The notes beneath the pieces were generated by a model, which saw only the letters and a program-made list of their open reading frames with translations, was not told where the DNA came from and ran no database searches. DNA of 64,000 nt. Source: Dromaius novaehollandiae (taxonomy: Eukaryota; Chordata; Aves; Casuariiformes; Dromaiidae). The stretch spans positions 199,749,773-199,813,772 of the forward strand of contig NC_088098.1 of assembly GCF_036370855.1 (NCBI RefSeq). Direction: 5' to 3'. The position numbers and the translations under genes are program-made. Position 1 is the stretch's first letter; each line of letters opens with the position of its first letter. This document shows positions 26,947 to 41,900 of this stretch, in pieces.

Positions 26947-29900
26947 CTAAAATGAGGGGAAAAAAAAAGTCAGAAAAACAGTTTCACAGGACAAATTAGT
27001 ATGTTGTCCTTTCTAACATCCTGTATAAATAAAATTCTAATTGCCCTTAGGCAAGTCAGACATGAACATTACTGTGGAGAAATGCTGCCTTGAAAGAGCC
27101 GTGCTGGATCAGAGCCAAGGCACAGCTAGTCCTGTGTCCTGGCTCCAGACAGCCGAGAGCAGGTGCCTAGGATCGAGCAATGAGACCATACAGGAGACCA
27201 TATACTCTCCCAGCTTTCAAAAATTTGCAGCTCCAGGACTCGCAAAACCAGAAAGTACTTTCCATCTGCTTAGGAATCCCAATCAACAGTTTGTCTGTGA
27301 TTTGAAAACAGGTCCCAACAGTAGCATTGCTTGTATCACTGTGTGATGCAACTGTTTCTGAATATAGAGTCTGGTGTTCCCTCAAAATGAAGAACCGTAT
27401 CTTTGAGAGATGCGCAGAAATACAACAAAAAGCTAAAAACCCTCCTCCTCCTCCTATTTGACTCAAAGGGTTGGTCACTAGATCCACTAAAATACCTTAA
27501 TTTGTGACCCCCTATAGTTTGGATTTCATATATATGCTTGATCCAACTGAGACATATCCTCTAAGCCACCAGAGAAGACCCTTGATGAAATTCTAACATT
27601 TAGTCCATTTAGGCAAGTCTAAGAAAAAAATTTTAAGTTCTGCATCTACAAGCGCTCACTCATGCTGCTCTCCCCTTCCCAACTACTGCAGACTTCAGGA
27701 GCCAACTGTACTTCTTTGTGTCTTTGGTGAACATATCAAGCTCATCTTCACAAACTGGCTGATAAAATTTCAGGTGTTGATCTCCACCTGTTGGGGTGAA
27801 TATTGGCTTTTTGTGTTCTCACATAAATCAGTCCAAGACTCAGATGAGAAGACGAAATATGACAGTTTAAAATATTTTCATACTTTAAACTCCTCCCTAC
27901 TTTTTCACGACCCACTATTTGTGCAGGGAAAAGCAAGAAAACATTGCCTACAGCTGTGAATCAGAGGATTCCCTAAATTGCAGCTGCAAATGTCCATTGA
28001 TTGCAAAGCGTATGTCAAACAACAAGTATTACCTTATATCTTACAATAGTTCAAATACAAGAGTTTTTAAAGTGTTAAATATTTTAGAAAAATTATTTAT
28101 TCACAGATGCAAGGTTTACGTTATTAGAAGAGCAGCAGTCTGGTACTCTAGTCAGCAGTGGTGACCAACAGTTATGAGAAAGTGGAACTTGAATGGAAAC
28201 CACACCATAAGTGATGCTCCAAAGGGGTTTAATTGCTTTCTTTTTCCCAAAGTTGAGATGTTTCTAAAGAAAAAGAAGTGATTTGTTCTCCCCCTACTGG
28301 CTCTGTAGCAGCAGTTCAAAAATCCAGCTTCAACACTGTAATAATATATCCTCTTCACACTGAGAAAATGGTCAGCGTAAAGGCAAAAAATATTTGGCAC
28401 AACCAGAAATAACTAAATTTCTGAAAAACAGCTGTTTGCATTAACATCACAAGTTACTTATTCCTCTTTGTAAAATCATATATATTTGGGCTTCTGCCTA
28501 CATCACATGTAAACTTGCTTTACTTTTAAGAGTAAGATGCTGTTTCCCAGTACATGTTGGATCTCATATTTCATTTGATTTATTATGCCATACATACATA
28601 TGCTTGTATATCATATGCATATGATATACAATAAGATTTTTCTTCTTTTGTATAATTTGCCTTTATTCCACTTAGAGTTACAAAAAAAATCTCCATTAGA
28701 TCAGTCACTCTAATGGCTTGTTGAATTAAAAAAAAATTTCCCATGAAAGCCTGTTTTCAAACACTTCAAAAGCACTTCATGGCCAAACTATTTTCAGATT
28801 TCCCTGTCTAAGCTTTTCTTTTTAATGTATTAATTTCTGAGCAGATTGGAAGGAAGCAAGCTATTTCTAAATGCTGGGTTACTGTCCCTAATTTTTTTCC
28901 TACTACAAAAATATTTTAAGCTTACTTTCAAATCAGATATCTCAAAAGCATTTGAATTTCAAATTCCTGAAGACTTAACAAGAAGCAAGTCCACTGTCTC
29001 AATCCAATTTTTACTTAACAGATAGGGCCCTCACAACAGATACCCTCAGTAGCAAAACCTACCAAATCCCTCGCTGGTAACTCTCTGCAGAGATACTTGG
29101 TGTTTACAGGTAAGAAAGTTGAATCACACTGCCATTCCCAGATTAAGTCCTTGACAATTAACACTGAAGTACTCTGCTGCTCACACACTTTCTGCATCTG
29201 TTGTCCAGATACAGAATTGGACATTTCAGTGTTTTTATACAGATATTTTTTCAGAAGATCTCAATTCATTCACTCTGCTTGAATATTATTTCATGTTGCA
29301 CCAAAACATTCCCTTTTTGTACCAGGTCTACTCTAGAACATTTCTGTGCTACCCCATCTAATACTTACCTTTTAGACAGATAGCACTCAAACATTTTCAC
29401 GGGGCATCTAGCTGGATCAGATGTGTTTTCAATTTGTTCAAATACTGGTTCATCGTCTTCATGTTTCCTTTTTCCAGTAGTAATTTTATCTTTAAAAAGA
29501 AAACCAACAACCTCTAAGCCAGAATTTGATGTTATGTTTTTCAGTAAACACCCCAGACTGGGGTGACTAACGCACAACCCACCAAGTACTTAAACGCAGT
29601 CCCCATGGCTATGCACACCTGTAAGTGGAAATGCAACCCACAGCAAAGTGCCAGCATTTGGCACAGAGATCAGTGGGCTTAAAGGGAACATTTAATGCAG
29701 AGACCTTGTAGGCTCCACAGACCACAACTCCTATTAAAGATCCAGTAGCTGAAAGCTGCTAAACCTTATGCAAATGCAGACCTCAGGTTCCTGGCAAGGG
29801 GCCCAAGTGTCCCTCAGTTGAGTGAAATGTGGATGCTCCTGCAATAATTATTTGGGAACTGTCATAGTACCTTCATTATCAGCACGGCACAGGGAAGACA

Positions 29901-32900
29901 CTTGATATCGAAGACAAGCTTTGCTTTCCATTGTTAGAGGATTCTTTTTCCACTGTCTAAAAACAGTGCCAAAAGAAAGTCTTAAGTGCTGCTCCACTGT
30001 TTTCAGGCCAAAATACTTAGTGTTGAAGTAGAACAGAGTATTCAGAAGAGCAACTGGTGAGTGCGATCCTAGCTGTTTAATCCTCCAAAGATAATCTTCT
30101 TCAACTCGAGAGAATATTGACCCTTCAAAAAAGTATGTTAGAGAAAATACAATGGATTAGCCCATAAACTGTCCGCACATAAAAGAATCGAGTTTCTGTT
30201 GACTTAATGAAATGCTCAAGACAGGAGCCTCCAATAAGCACACTTAACTATATGCCCATATCCCCCAAACCAACTCTTAAAGACACAGACACCCACTGTT
30301 GAGGAAAGAGAAAGTCAAAAGGGAAATTTCGACATATGCAATTTCACATTTCTATTTAATTATTTCAACAGCACTTCCTATATGCGACTCCCCCTTATGT
30401 TATTACATAAAATCAAATGTCAAATCTTAGTCCCTGCATAAAAAAACACATTTTTGAGTTTGTTTTATTCTGCTCATGCAAGGCCTCCAAAGAGCTACTC
30501 CTCCTTCCTTCTTATTGCCGAGGGAAATCTCGCTTGGAAAGGACTTGAAAGCCTTATCAGGGTTTAGGGACAGCCAAACACAGAGGCCCTCTGAAGCTTC
30601 AGAGACAAGACAATATCCAGAAGGCAGACGAAAAGGGCTGGTAAGGAGGATATCTCACTCCCAAGAAGGCTGTGACAGAGATGGAAGAATAATGGATTCT
30701 TCTGCTTGGTACCAGAACTGATCTGCTAGGAGAAATTTCCTAGAAGACTCTACTTCTGTTTTCTCTGTGAACTGATGTTCCTTCTGGGCAAATGGCTTAT
30801 AGCAGAGAAATCTCTTACTCCAGCTGAGAGGGGCTTAATGCATCGTTCATCAGCTCTTCCCACACATAGCCCAGTGCCTGCCTGCCTATTTCCCATTTGG
30901 GAACCCCCATCGGGAAAAATAAATTCAGCTCAAGTAAAAAGAAAAGGTCAAAAACCAACTGCTTATTCTAACTTTCTTTTCTGAAAATGGACAATTTAAA
31001 ATTAATAGTCAGTCAAAAAATCAGCTCTTGCAGCATGATTACCAAGAAACAAGACAAGAGAACAGGTACAGTTAGTCACTCTTGTAAGAAATCTTTTTGA
31101 TTTTTAATCAATCACTGTTGCAGTGCATAAAATATTTGTTTCTATCTGCATGCTTAAGAGTATAGAACTAGTAAGAGATGAAAAACATACATGACCAAAA
31201 TAAAATTACCATCTGGAAGTATGCTTGGTTGCCAACTTCTAAGGATTTTATTTAATTCCTGTTCAAATGTCTGGTAGATTGGATCAATAAATATGTTGTC
31301 TTTTCGATTACTTCCATATAAATACTACAAAGAAGAGAGGGACAGAGAATATTTACAGAGCCAAATTAGAACAAACTCAATGCTACAAGGTTCTTTTTCA
31401 GTACAATGATTGCACTCACACAAAAACAGTATACAAAAATAAAACAAGGAAACTTTTCCAATAATTAGCAGTTAAAAGTTAATTCCAATACAATGTATGT
31501 TGTAAATTTCTAATTGGATATGAATCACATTAATTAAAACCCCATATTAATTATACTTATCTCTAAAAGTCTGTTGTATCCAACATCGTATTAGTGAATA
31601 GGAAACCATTTTAAAAAATACTAATTTATCTTTTGGTCCAGGTAGGTCTTCAAAGTAGAAAAAACATTTAACAAGAAACGGACATTTTAAATGTGAACTC
31701 TGGACCCTGCCAAAAGCATCTTCAACACAGAAGTCAGAGCAAAAAAGCTCCCATATATTTGCGATAATAACATGAAGCAGTGCAAGAAAAATGATAGAAT
31801 GGTGCAAAGCACCTGCCTATTCTGCAGTCTAATTATCTTAACCGTCTTGACCTTACAGACAGAAACTCTTTTGAGCCTTTACCAAGAATTAATGACCAAA
31901 GGCTATACTAGTAGTATTTGACATAATCATCTCTGGAGACATTTCTAAGAAATGGAGGATTGGCTTCTTAAAATTTCCACTTCAATGTTATCTTTGTGCG
32001 AACAAGCCTGTTGCTAGTGAATGCCATAAAAGTGACAGACAGAAAAAATGTGCTCACTACTGGAAATAGCATCTACTTCTGTACACACTCTTGAAATAAC
32101 ATTAAACATAGCACTCATTTATACTAAGCAGTTCAGCATATCTTGACTTCCTTATCTTTGCACTCAGTTTTTGTAATACAGATAAATGAATCAATACACA
32201 TCCTAGAAGTCTCCCACACAACATCTCCATTCAGATACCATTTTAAAGGATACATTTGAACTAATTCTTCTAAGTACGGTATTCCCCAAAATGTGCTTGT
32301 TTCTACATATAGCAATTTTGACTTTATAATGCAACTCTAAACCAGACAATATGACTTACTATAAGCTTCACAGGGTTTTCCCCTATGTTCCCTTACACAT
32401 TTTCCCTCAGCAAATTTTCTTTTTCTGTTTTGTATTAAACACTCACATGGGTCTCTATTGAATGCTAGCAGCAAAACTGAAATCGGACAGAAAACCAATT
32501 TGAAACCAAACCCCTCACACAACTGAGAATTGGACCAAGAATATTTTTATTTCCTGGTTCAGAATAATTGTTCAGCCAAACCCTGACATCCCCCAGTAGA
32601 AATCTGTGAAGTACTGGGACCATTAGCACCACAGGGTCTACACAACAAGGGCATATTGCAGTCTCTCCTGCTCCCAGGCTAAGCAGACATGCATCAGCCA
32701 GGCTTCATTTCTATACCACAACACTGTGCTCAGCTCCTCTACAAACTCTGGAGGGGGACAGGAGCAGCATAAGAAGTTTCCACTTAAGATGAGCTCTAAC
32801 TAAACCATACCTAATAGGAAGGAACTGGATATGCCTCTGAGTCCCGCAGTGAAGAACAGCATGAATTATTGCCCACAACATTTTAAGACAAGTATCTGCC

Positions 32901-35900
32901 AAGCTCTGTCAGCCTCAATTTTCCCCAAAGCACCCCACTATTAGACTGATTATTAGATTATATACTGCTGTTTCATTACCATTTTCCTGAGCATATGTAG
33001 GCATGGATTTACCAGGACAGGAGAAAAGGTGACCAACTAAATAGGCTTTAACTCCTCCTCTACCCGCATACTGAGACTCCTTCTACTGCCGCTGCAGTAA
33101 ATATTGCATCAAATATTGCAGACTCTCCCCCATCAATCCTATATGCTACATTTGGGGGAGAAAAAAAAAAATCTGTACTGGTGCAAAGAGTGAATGCCAG
33201 CATACAGCAGAGCAGCAAGGCAGGCAAACACCTGCTTCTCTAGGTGAACCCTTTCTGCTAGATGCCCACTCTATCACATGACCACCTTTAAAGCGTTACG
33301 TTTTTGGAAAACAACGCTTCAGTGTTTTCAAAACCATTAATGTACCATTTGTGGCCTGAAGCAGAACAATTTCAGTTGCAAATGAACCTGAACTGAAAAA
33401 ATGTACTGGTTTGACTCAAGGACTAGTTTGCTGGAATAGATTTTCCAAGTGTTTCCCTTAAGAAAAACATCCAATTATTTCAAGCACAAAGTCAGAAAAA
33501 CAAATCGAGACTTGAAGACTCTTAAGCATTTCAACTGTGCTCAAACCATAATACACTCATCAGGAAAAGGTCCAACGTTGAGCCAGTACTTAGCCAGAGC
33601 GAGTGCGGCAATTCTTCTGGAGGGGAAAGTGTTCTTTTTCTACTCCATGCCTGCCTTACTCTCTTCTTTAGAAATACACATTATTAAGTTTTACTCTACA
33701 TTAGTAAAATATTGCTGATCTTTACCATAATTTTATCCTTATCTGACATTATTTAATCTTCTCTGAAACCCTTCTGAGTTAAATAGAGCCAATACCTTTT
33801 GTATAGTAAAGATTTAATGTAGTAAGTTTTCCTCTATTTCAGAAGTAGCCACATAGATGGAAAGAAGGGGTAAGAAAATATTAGAAGGCAATAGAGTTTT
33901 GTTGTACATTGAGACAACTAAGTAGAATTTAGCGTACCACTAAGTTTGAAGAAAGTTTAAACCTCTTTCTTCAGAAGGTAAGAGTATGTCCCTCACACAT
34001 GTGCACATACATACAATTTGCCATGAGCACACAGATGTTGGCTGCAACCTTTGTCTGCTCCCATGCTTACATGCTTCAGCCCCTCACTCTGCTGTCTGCC
34101 TTTGCGAAATGCAGACTCTTCAGAACAGGGCAAGTTTTCCTATGAGTCTGAACAGCACCGGCGCAAGTGGGCCATAACAGACCACACGGGCTGTTAATGT
34201 CACCTGAATTAAAATATTGGACACAAAATATAAGTAATAATTACAGTAACATGATCACAAGTTGTTCCTCTACTGCTTCAGTATGGTATGTAAGTATTAG
34301 GACTCCTGATATTTCAGCTGTGTCACACAAACATTGGTTCTGATAAGCTTAAAACCCAAATTTGATGTGTAACTAGCTTTCCCAACAGACAACATAGACA
34401 GTGTCAAAGACACGAAGAGAAAGGTGAAAAGAGAAAAGCTGTAGGCTGAGTTGCATTTTATAAAAACATAGTTCACTCTATGAAAACAAGATTTTTTTTA
34501 AATTTGACAGAAAGATACAGACGGACAGTAGATCATGCAAGTGCAGTGGTAGAAAGCTAGCCAAGACTGAAACGTGCTTTATAGCAATATTGACTATAAT
34601 GCCAAACAATGAATGCTCACTTCTCAAATTCCAATCATGAGGGAAAGATATCATCTAACTCCTTAATTTTGTATAATCTCATTACAGAAAAATTACTGGA
34701 AGTGCTATTTATTAAAAGAGATTTTGATTAAAAGATCTATTATTTAATTCTAGTCCTCTGCCTTAAGTTTAAAAGTAGAATGACAAAGATTGTGAACAGC
34801 TTGTTTTCCACATCATATGCACATTTTATTCCCTATTAACTTGAATGAAATTCTCCATGTTAAGGTTTTCAGCTCTGCACATTGTTTATTTTATCTATGA
34901 TCTGCCGTATGCACCAAAAATTAAGACATCCTCTGCTTAAAATATAAGCTGTGGAATAGCTTTTCTAAGTAATATGTTATTGCCTTCAGCTATAAGATAT
35001 CTAAACTGATTCCCTTCTGCTTTAAGAAGCATACAATATAACTGTATACACTATACAACTATATGTATATTGTTATACAATATAATTTCAAGGGCAGGAG
35101 GGGGACAGGACCCTAAGTAGTAGAGTTTTCTATATTCCATAAAATAAGGTGGACTGCCCACAGTCTTCAAAATCCAGTAAATTAGGCTCTCCCCAGCAGG
35201 CATGTCAAATAGCTTGCTTCCACTTTCTGAAATACCTGAATTAGAATAACTGAATGACTGAATTAGTAAACCTTTACAGCTCATCCTAGTTTCACTCTGC
35301 TTTTACATTAAGCCATCAAACTGAAGCACAGCATTTGGAAAAAATACATCATTTTAGACTGCAAATTCCTTACACTGCAAATTCCTTGCTTTCACCCAGC
35401 AAGAGGCTTAAAATTATTACAATATACCAGCTTTCATCTGAATTTTCAGGATGGGTCTTGCAAACTCATTTTCTATATGGACAAGTTGCTATAATATAAT
35501 TTATACAGCAGACTCTGCGTTCCAGATCATAGCCATGATATTAAGAATAGCTCCTAGCCTCTTCTCAGCCAATAAATCCACATTATTTCCATTCTTCCAC
35601 TGAAATGTATTAGAGTCAAATCATCAGCTCCACTTTCCAACTCTACAGCCTCTACTAACCTCCTGAATCCCAAGACACAGATAATAGATGCTGTCAGGTG
35701 CATAGTTCTCTCCATTTGGCCTTCGAATTTCATTGACAAAATGAGCCAACCCATAGCTTAACTCAGCTGAAGTATGTGACAATAGATCTTCCTTTAATTT
35801 CACAGACTTTGCTGTAAAATAAAGAAAAAATGCCTCATTATACAACAGTATTATTACATGCTGGGGGTGGGATGGGGTGTTTTTGGAGTAAAGGGTGAAA

Positions 35901-38900
35901 TTGGTTTGATGTCCTCTCCGCTAACCAATTAATGAGTTTAAACATACTAAGTAGTTCAAATGTTAGATCAAACAAACAAGGCTACTAGAATAAAGTCTAA
36001 TTAACCAAATGCAGTATCACCTACTCAAGAATTTACTGTCATGCACAGCTGAGAATGACACAGAGGCAGGAAGTGACCCAAGATACTCAAGGGAACGCAG
36101 TGTTGTAGAGGAAGACCTTCAGAGGAAATGGCAACTTCCAAAGTAATGAAATTGTGCTAGGATGCATATGGGAGCTGAAGAACAAGAGTAGCAACCCCCC
36201 TTTTTCCCCAGGGTAAATCTGCATACAGAGGAGCTTTGCAGAAAGGACAGCAACACTCCATAGGAGCAAAGGCCACATTGTCTCTGAGCTCCAAAGCAAT
36301 GTAAGGACAGCCTCAAATGAAGTTCTCTTTTCATGAAAAAAAGTAGAATGTCCTCCTTTGCAATCTAGGAGTCCAGAAAAGTCCAAGTCCAAGACAAGTT
36401 AGAACACAAGGAAAAATAGGATGCCAACAAAAATCAAAACGGTCACGATCAGTGAACTAGAAGACCTAGAAAGGTTCTATCCTGTCTTGCACTAGAAGCA
36501 TAAGACCTACCACTAAGAACCAAGCTGGGAAAACTTCTTGCAGAAAAAGAGTTTGGAAACTCTTTCTGTGCTAAAATAATCCCAGTTATTGTAGGAACGT
36601 TAGGGAAACGGAAACTTCTATTAAAAATCCTATCTGAAAATCAGTTTTTAAAGGAAGAAGAGTACAGGGAAATACAGCAGTTCTCACTAACAAATAAAAA
36701 TCTGGATGCCAGATTTTTGGAAATACTTACTTGATTTCAGTTCCTCTAATTCTGGAAGATCTTCATCTAAATGTCGAGACTTCACCCAGTGCTTCCATGC
36801 GTTCACACCGTATGTGTATTTGAATGGAAAACCACTCTCTGAGTTTTCAGAACTATCGTCGTGAGACTGATATTCTGGCACTGCTTTCCTCTTCACTCCC
36901 TGCCATTGAAACAAAGTGGTTAATACTAATGACAACTGCTAACTGGAAGAACATAGAAGCTAGGTAGAATAAGCAAGCTGCAGGCCGAATTGCAAACTAA
37001 AGGTTCAGGGTAGAGAACATATGCTTCATTTGGCTGGAGCCAGTAGGTAGTTTCTGTTTTGAACATATTTCTAAGAACTGTATTTAAGCCAACTGACATT
37101 CCTAATCCACCTTTCAAACTGGTTTCTAAAAGAGACAAAATAAGACTTTTGATATTAGAGCTGCTGTTTTGGTTAGATCATATTAAGCAACAAGCACATA
37201 AAAGCAACAAATAATTCAGTATATTTTTAGGATTTCATTTTGTTAATGCACAGGAAGTTAGAGATGCTATAAATCTATGTCAGAAGGTCAACCTTCAGGC
37301 TCAACTGAACCCATCAATGGAAGAGCCTGATTTGGTCCCAAATTAAAACATAGCCAGCAATATAGTTAAGGCACAGTACCAGACAGTTCAGACTCCAAAT
37401 TTAAAACTAGAAAGACATTTATTTTTAATAAGGTTTTCTAGAAGTAGGTTGTTTTTTTTAAAGCTGTGATAGCTACTGCAGTTCTTCCAACAAAATCATT
37501 TCAGCTTTGTGCCAGACGCCAGAAAGTCTCTTTCCTGTTAGTTTCCTTCTAAATAAAAGGACATAGCTAAATTATTTGCAGTGTTTAAACTAAGATTTTT
37601 GACTGAAAATAAAATCTGGCAAAGTTACAAGCAAATAAAAAGTCTTTTAACTATTTTATACAGCAAATGCTTTAGTTCTCATTATAAGCCAAGGCAAAGT
37701 CAACATTCTTCCATTTTACTATCAAATTAAACCTACAGCATTTTATTTAAAGAAGATGATAGAGGAGCATTACTGATTATGTATGTAAGTATGTAAAAAA
37801 CAGGGTGAAACACTAGTACATTACATCAACAGTTCTACCAATATGAGTCATCTATAGCAAAGACAGGATCACAAATTAGGAGCTAAACTATTCAATCCAG
37901 CAGTTAACTGCAATAGACATGACTGAAATAATTTTATTGTTTGAATTAGTATTTCGCTCTACATTTAAAAAGATAGGTAATTAGGTATGAATAGGCAATA
38001 ACATTTTAGAGCAGTCTTGAGAACTGAAAAATCTCTGGCATGTTTTTGATCACTTAAATTTTGTGGGATTTTTTAATAGCATGATACAATTACCTTCTTT
38101 TTGGACCGTGGTCTTGGCTGTACCTCATATTCTTCCCCAAAAACAGGAGGCAATAAAAACTCATTCTCTGTATCAAGCTCCTCAGTTGCTGAAAGTATAT
38201 TAACAGAAAATAATTTTTAAACACCTTTTGGATGACACTGATTTGAAAAAGCTATAAAGTACATTGATGTTCATTAATGCAAGGAGTCTACAAAAGCAGG
38301 TATATGATACGATACATTAACAAAGACTGGATTTCAGGACAAGGAAATAAACCTATTCCTATTCTTGTAGGTAAGGCAAAACTATCAAGATGCTTATTTC
38401 TAAATAAATTAAAAAGCATGCAATAATGACCATTTTGAAACACTTTCGCCACCAAGGCAGCATTTCTTACTACAGACTCTTCCATAATTTTTCAAGCCTA
38501 GGCAATCTTTGCTATTAACAAGTGTAAGTTATGGTGAAAATGAGCAGCTATGAGTGGAAAAAAATACAAATTAACTTAACACATGCACTTTGTTCATGTA
38601 TTTCTGTCATTTCTGTTTTTTATTCTATACAGCACACTACTCTTAGTTAAAAATTAAGATTCAGAATGTAAACTCTTTCATAGAAACTGGTTTTAGACTA
38701 TGTTTATACAAGTGGTGGAAGTCTCGCTCGTGACATGTCACAGTAATGTAAGTAAATAGATATATGGTAATATCTCAAAATACTATTTGTTTAACATTTC
38801 AGGGGTTGAAGGAAGGACTCTATTAAGTCAGGCAATACAGCAGAATAAGACGACAAGACATATAAATAGATTTAATGCTGCAGGTTGTGACTTTATTTAC

Positions 38901-41900
38901 TTTACTGAACATGGTTCATCTCTCATTTAATTATCAAGCAATGACTTCACTCAAAGCTGAATGCTCTTCTGATAACCAGCCTGATTTCGCCACCTTACTA
39001 TTCAAGACACCATTCAAACCATTACTGAATCTAATATCACAAGGAAAAAGAGTATAGATAAAATAGCACTCACATGCAAAGATTTAGGAACTATGCCCCA
39101 GATTAAACACCAGTCCTTCTCCTGTTGTCCCAAAGAACCTAACCTCAGAAGCTCCTCCACCTAATTAACAATTGTTATAAACTGCTATTGTTTACCTTCC
39201 ACCTTATTTTTGTTTTTCTTCATATTTTTATCTTTCTCATGTACCAAACCTCCCTTACAAAGAGGGTTAAAGAACTTAGTATACATCTTACTAATAAACT
39301 TCCTCAGATTAATGTCAACCCTTCTTCTTAATTGCCAGACTCGATCCTCAAATTAGACATAAAATGAACTGTGAAACCTAGTTTGGGTAGTCACATCTAT
39401 AGCACGAGGCAAAAGACAACTTTTAAGAGCAGATATGGGAGCTATCCAGGGGAAGAATGAGTTATATGGTATGTAGTCAGGAGGTCTCCCAGATCTTGAA
39501 TTGCTTAGGACATGGTACAAGGAAATAAAAATGGTTGCCTGCATTCTGGATAGAGTAGAAGGAATTGTGATACCTAAAACCAGCACCTTCTTTCATCCAA
39601 GATCTCAGAAAGCAGTGATTTTGCTGCCAATTCAGGTAACACTACCTATTTCAAATACAGGTATGGACATTAATAAGAGACCATAAGACAACACAAGTGA
39701 AGAACAGTATCTACTAATTTGCTACCTTCTAACAAACTTCAGTAGGAAATTAGCCCTTTTGTCATTCCTGCTCTAAACCACCATTTCACTTCCCATGCAA
39801 ATATCTTGTGATTTCAGAATGTATTCATTATTGTTTTCTGTGATGCATACCATCTGAGTCTTTGAGCCTTCAAAATATCTCTCCTAAATCCATGTCCAAA
39901 ACCAAACGATGCAGCCAAGTTCTTTTGCCTAAGGTTAATTCCTCCTTTCTCTATTTAAAGTACTCTATTTAGAAAGATTTATATAAAAAATGGAGAAACT
40001 CCTTCAGAAATCCCCAGTCTTGGAAAGGCTTGGCAAAGGTTTATTTAACAGACTAAGACAAGCAGATCTTGCAATCAAATTAAGCTCACCCGAAAGGATG
40101 ATTAAACAAAGTACAAGGACTACCAACAATGTCTATTTTACAGTATTTATTAAAATAATAGAAAAAATACCTCTTGGAAAGTCTATCTCAATATCAAGGT
40201 CTGGTTCGTACGGAACATCAGGCAAGCTTGCCTGTGCCTCTCTTTCAGAGTTGAGCAGATTTGATTCAACTATCACACCTGTAAATAAAAAAAACTCATT
40301 TTAATTAACGTGTGGATTAGTCAAAATAGGGCAGATAAACAGTGGTTCTAAAGCTGCCTGGTCTGCTCATTGCCATCTGAGATTTTGTTGCTCTTGACAT
40401 CTCAGATTTACTTCTCCAATCTGATTTCTTTCAAACAAAAAGATACTTGTTAGCCCATCTGCCCTCCTTCATTTAGATGAGAGCCTCAGCAAAGCATGTG
40501 TGCAGAAGATCAAATGCGGGGGGATCTGGATCATACTAACCAATCACAGAATATAAATTAGCTTGAAAATGTAACCATCTATTTTTCTGCATGATTCTGT
40601 TCTCTGTAAAAAAGATCCTATAAAAGCAAACAAGGAAGGCAGGTCAAGAGAAACAGAAACTCGACCTTTTCCCAACTTCTGGCAAAAGCAGAGCTCTCCA
40701 AATTCAGTTCTCTGCAAAACAGCGAGCTTTGATCCCATACATGTGCTCATTCAACTAGCTGTACTTAGCAAAAGAGTGCAAGGAATTGCAAATGACAACC
40801 TTGCTGTGCCGCCCTAAATGTCCAGCTTTGGTGGGGAATAGTGACAATTTGGGGAACAATAAACCTCGAGGGAGGAGCAATTTCTGAACCACTGTTGGCC
40901 TCCTGTATACCAAGCCCAAGGCATACATTTTTCAACATCCTTTGAGATATCAGTTGAAAGACCTTGAAAAAAGCTTCACCTTCACCATAGAAAAACCTTA
41001 AAAACTAATTTTTGAAAGAAAAGGCAAATTCTCTTGGGAAGATACAGAAGAGACTTCAGCATTTTGTCTCTATTTCCCAGTTCTGTCTGTCAAAGAGGTA
41101 CATGCACTGGAAAAATATCATTGCAGGATAGTCAGGATTTTTGATCATCTGTAAAGCTGTCCCAGAGAGAGTTCTCTCCTTTTAGGTAAGCTGGTGGAAT
41201 GACATGCCTTTTCAACATCACAATGATGTATCAGCTGATGCATTATCATCTTCAAAGAAATGATACTTGTAGGTGAGGATCTTTAGACAACTCAACAGAC
41301 AAAGCATCATTAGATCATCTGATTTTGTTGACCACGGTTCCACTCGTGAAACGGAGGTTTCTCTGAGTTTTGACAGCCCCTGCTTCCCCACAGACAATGT
41401 AAAATGTGCCTAGTAAAGTGTTACTACAAAGACAATGGGCTCCTGTCACATCCCATCTTGTTCAGAAAAAGCTGTGATCACAACAGTATGACACAGCTAT
41501 GGTGATCATTTTTCCTAAAGTTTTGATTTGAGCTTTTCCGGGAAGAAGACTGGTTTGGTTTTGGCTTGCTTTGAGTGACACTGAGAAGAAACCCTGAGTA
41601 TAATATTGAATGACTGTTTGCCATCAGCCAGGCAGCTGGAGTACATAAAGAGAATGCCCATATTTTTAAAGACCAAAGTCTGGTACAGCAGACCAAAGTC
41701 ACATAGCAAACTTCAGAAAGTTTTCTGCTGACATGGTCTAGAAAATGCTTAAATAATTAAGATTTCTGCCGACATTGTCTAGAAAATACTTAAATAATTA
41801 AGATTTCAAGTTAATATAAGAACTCAGTAATAGCGCTGGAATAGAAGAATCTTTTTTTTAGTGTCATAATAACCTTTGTCTTTATACCCACATACCCCAC

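Larger units (their letters stand above)
26947..29368 (-). other. ZMYM2: ZMYM2 intron, 2.4 kb
   Basis: The last intron. It holds the old CR1/L3-like fragment (27.1-27.3 kb) and the 28-bp palindrome (28604-28631). Otherwise AT-rich, with nothing else recognised. Confidence 0.85.
35812..40170 (-). other. ZMYM2: ZMYM2 introns 35812-36730, 36900-38093 and 38189-40170
   Basis: Three GT-AG introns between exons already listed. AT-rich, with no mobile element or RNA gene that I can recognise. Confidence 0.8.

Noticed and set aside
29015..29224. 69-codon minus-strand frame in the last ZMYM2 intron
   Set aside because: Not part of ZMYM2 by phase or known protein; a chance frame that shows how protein-like such translations can look.
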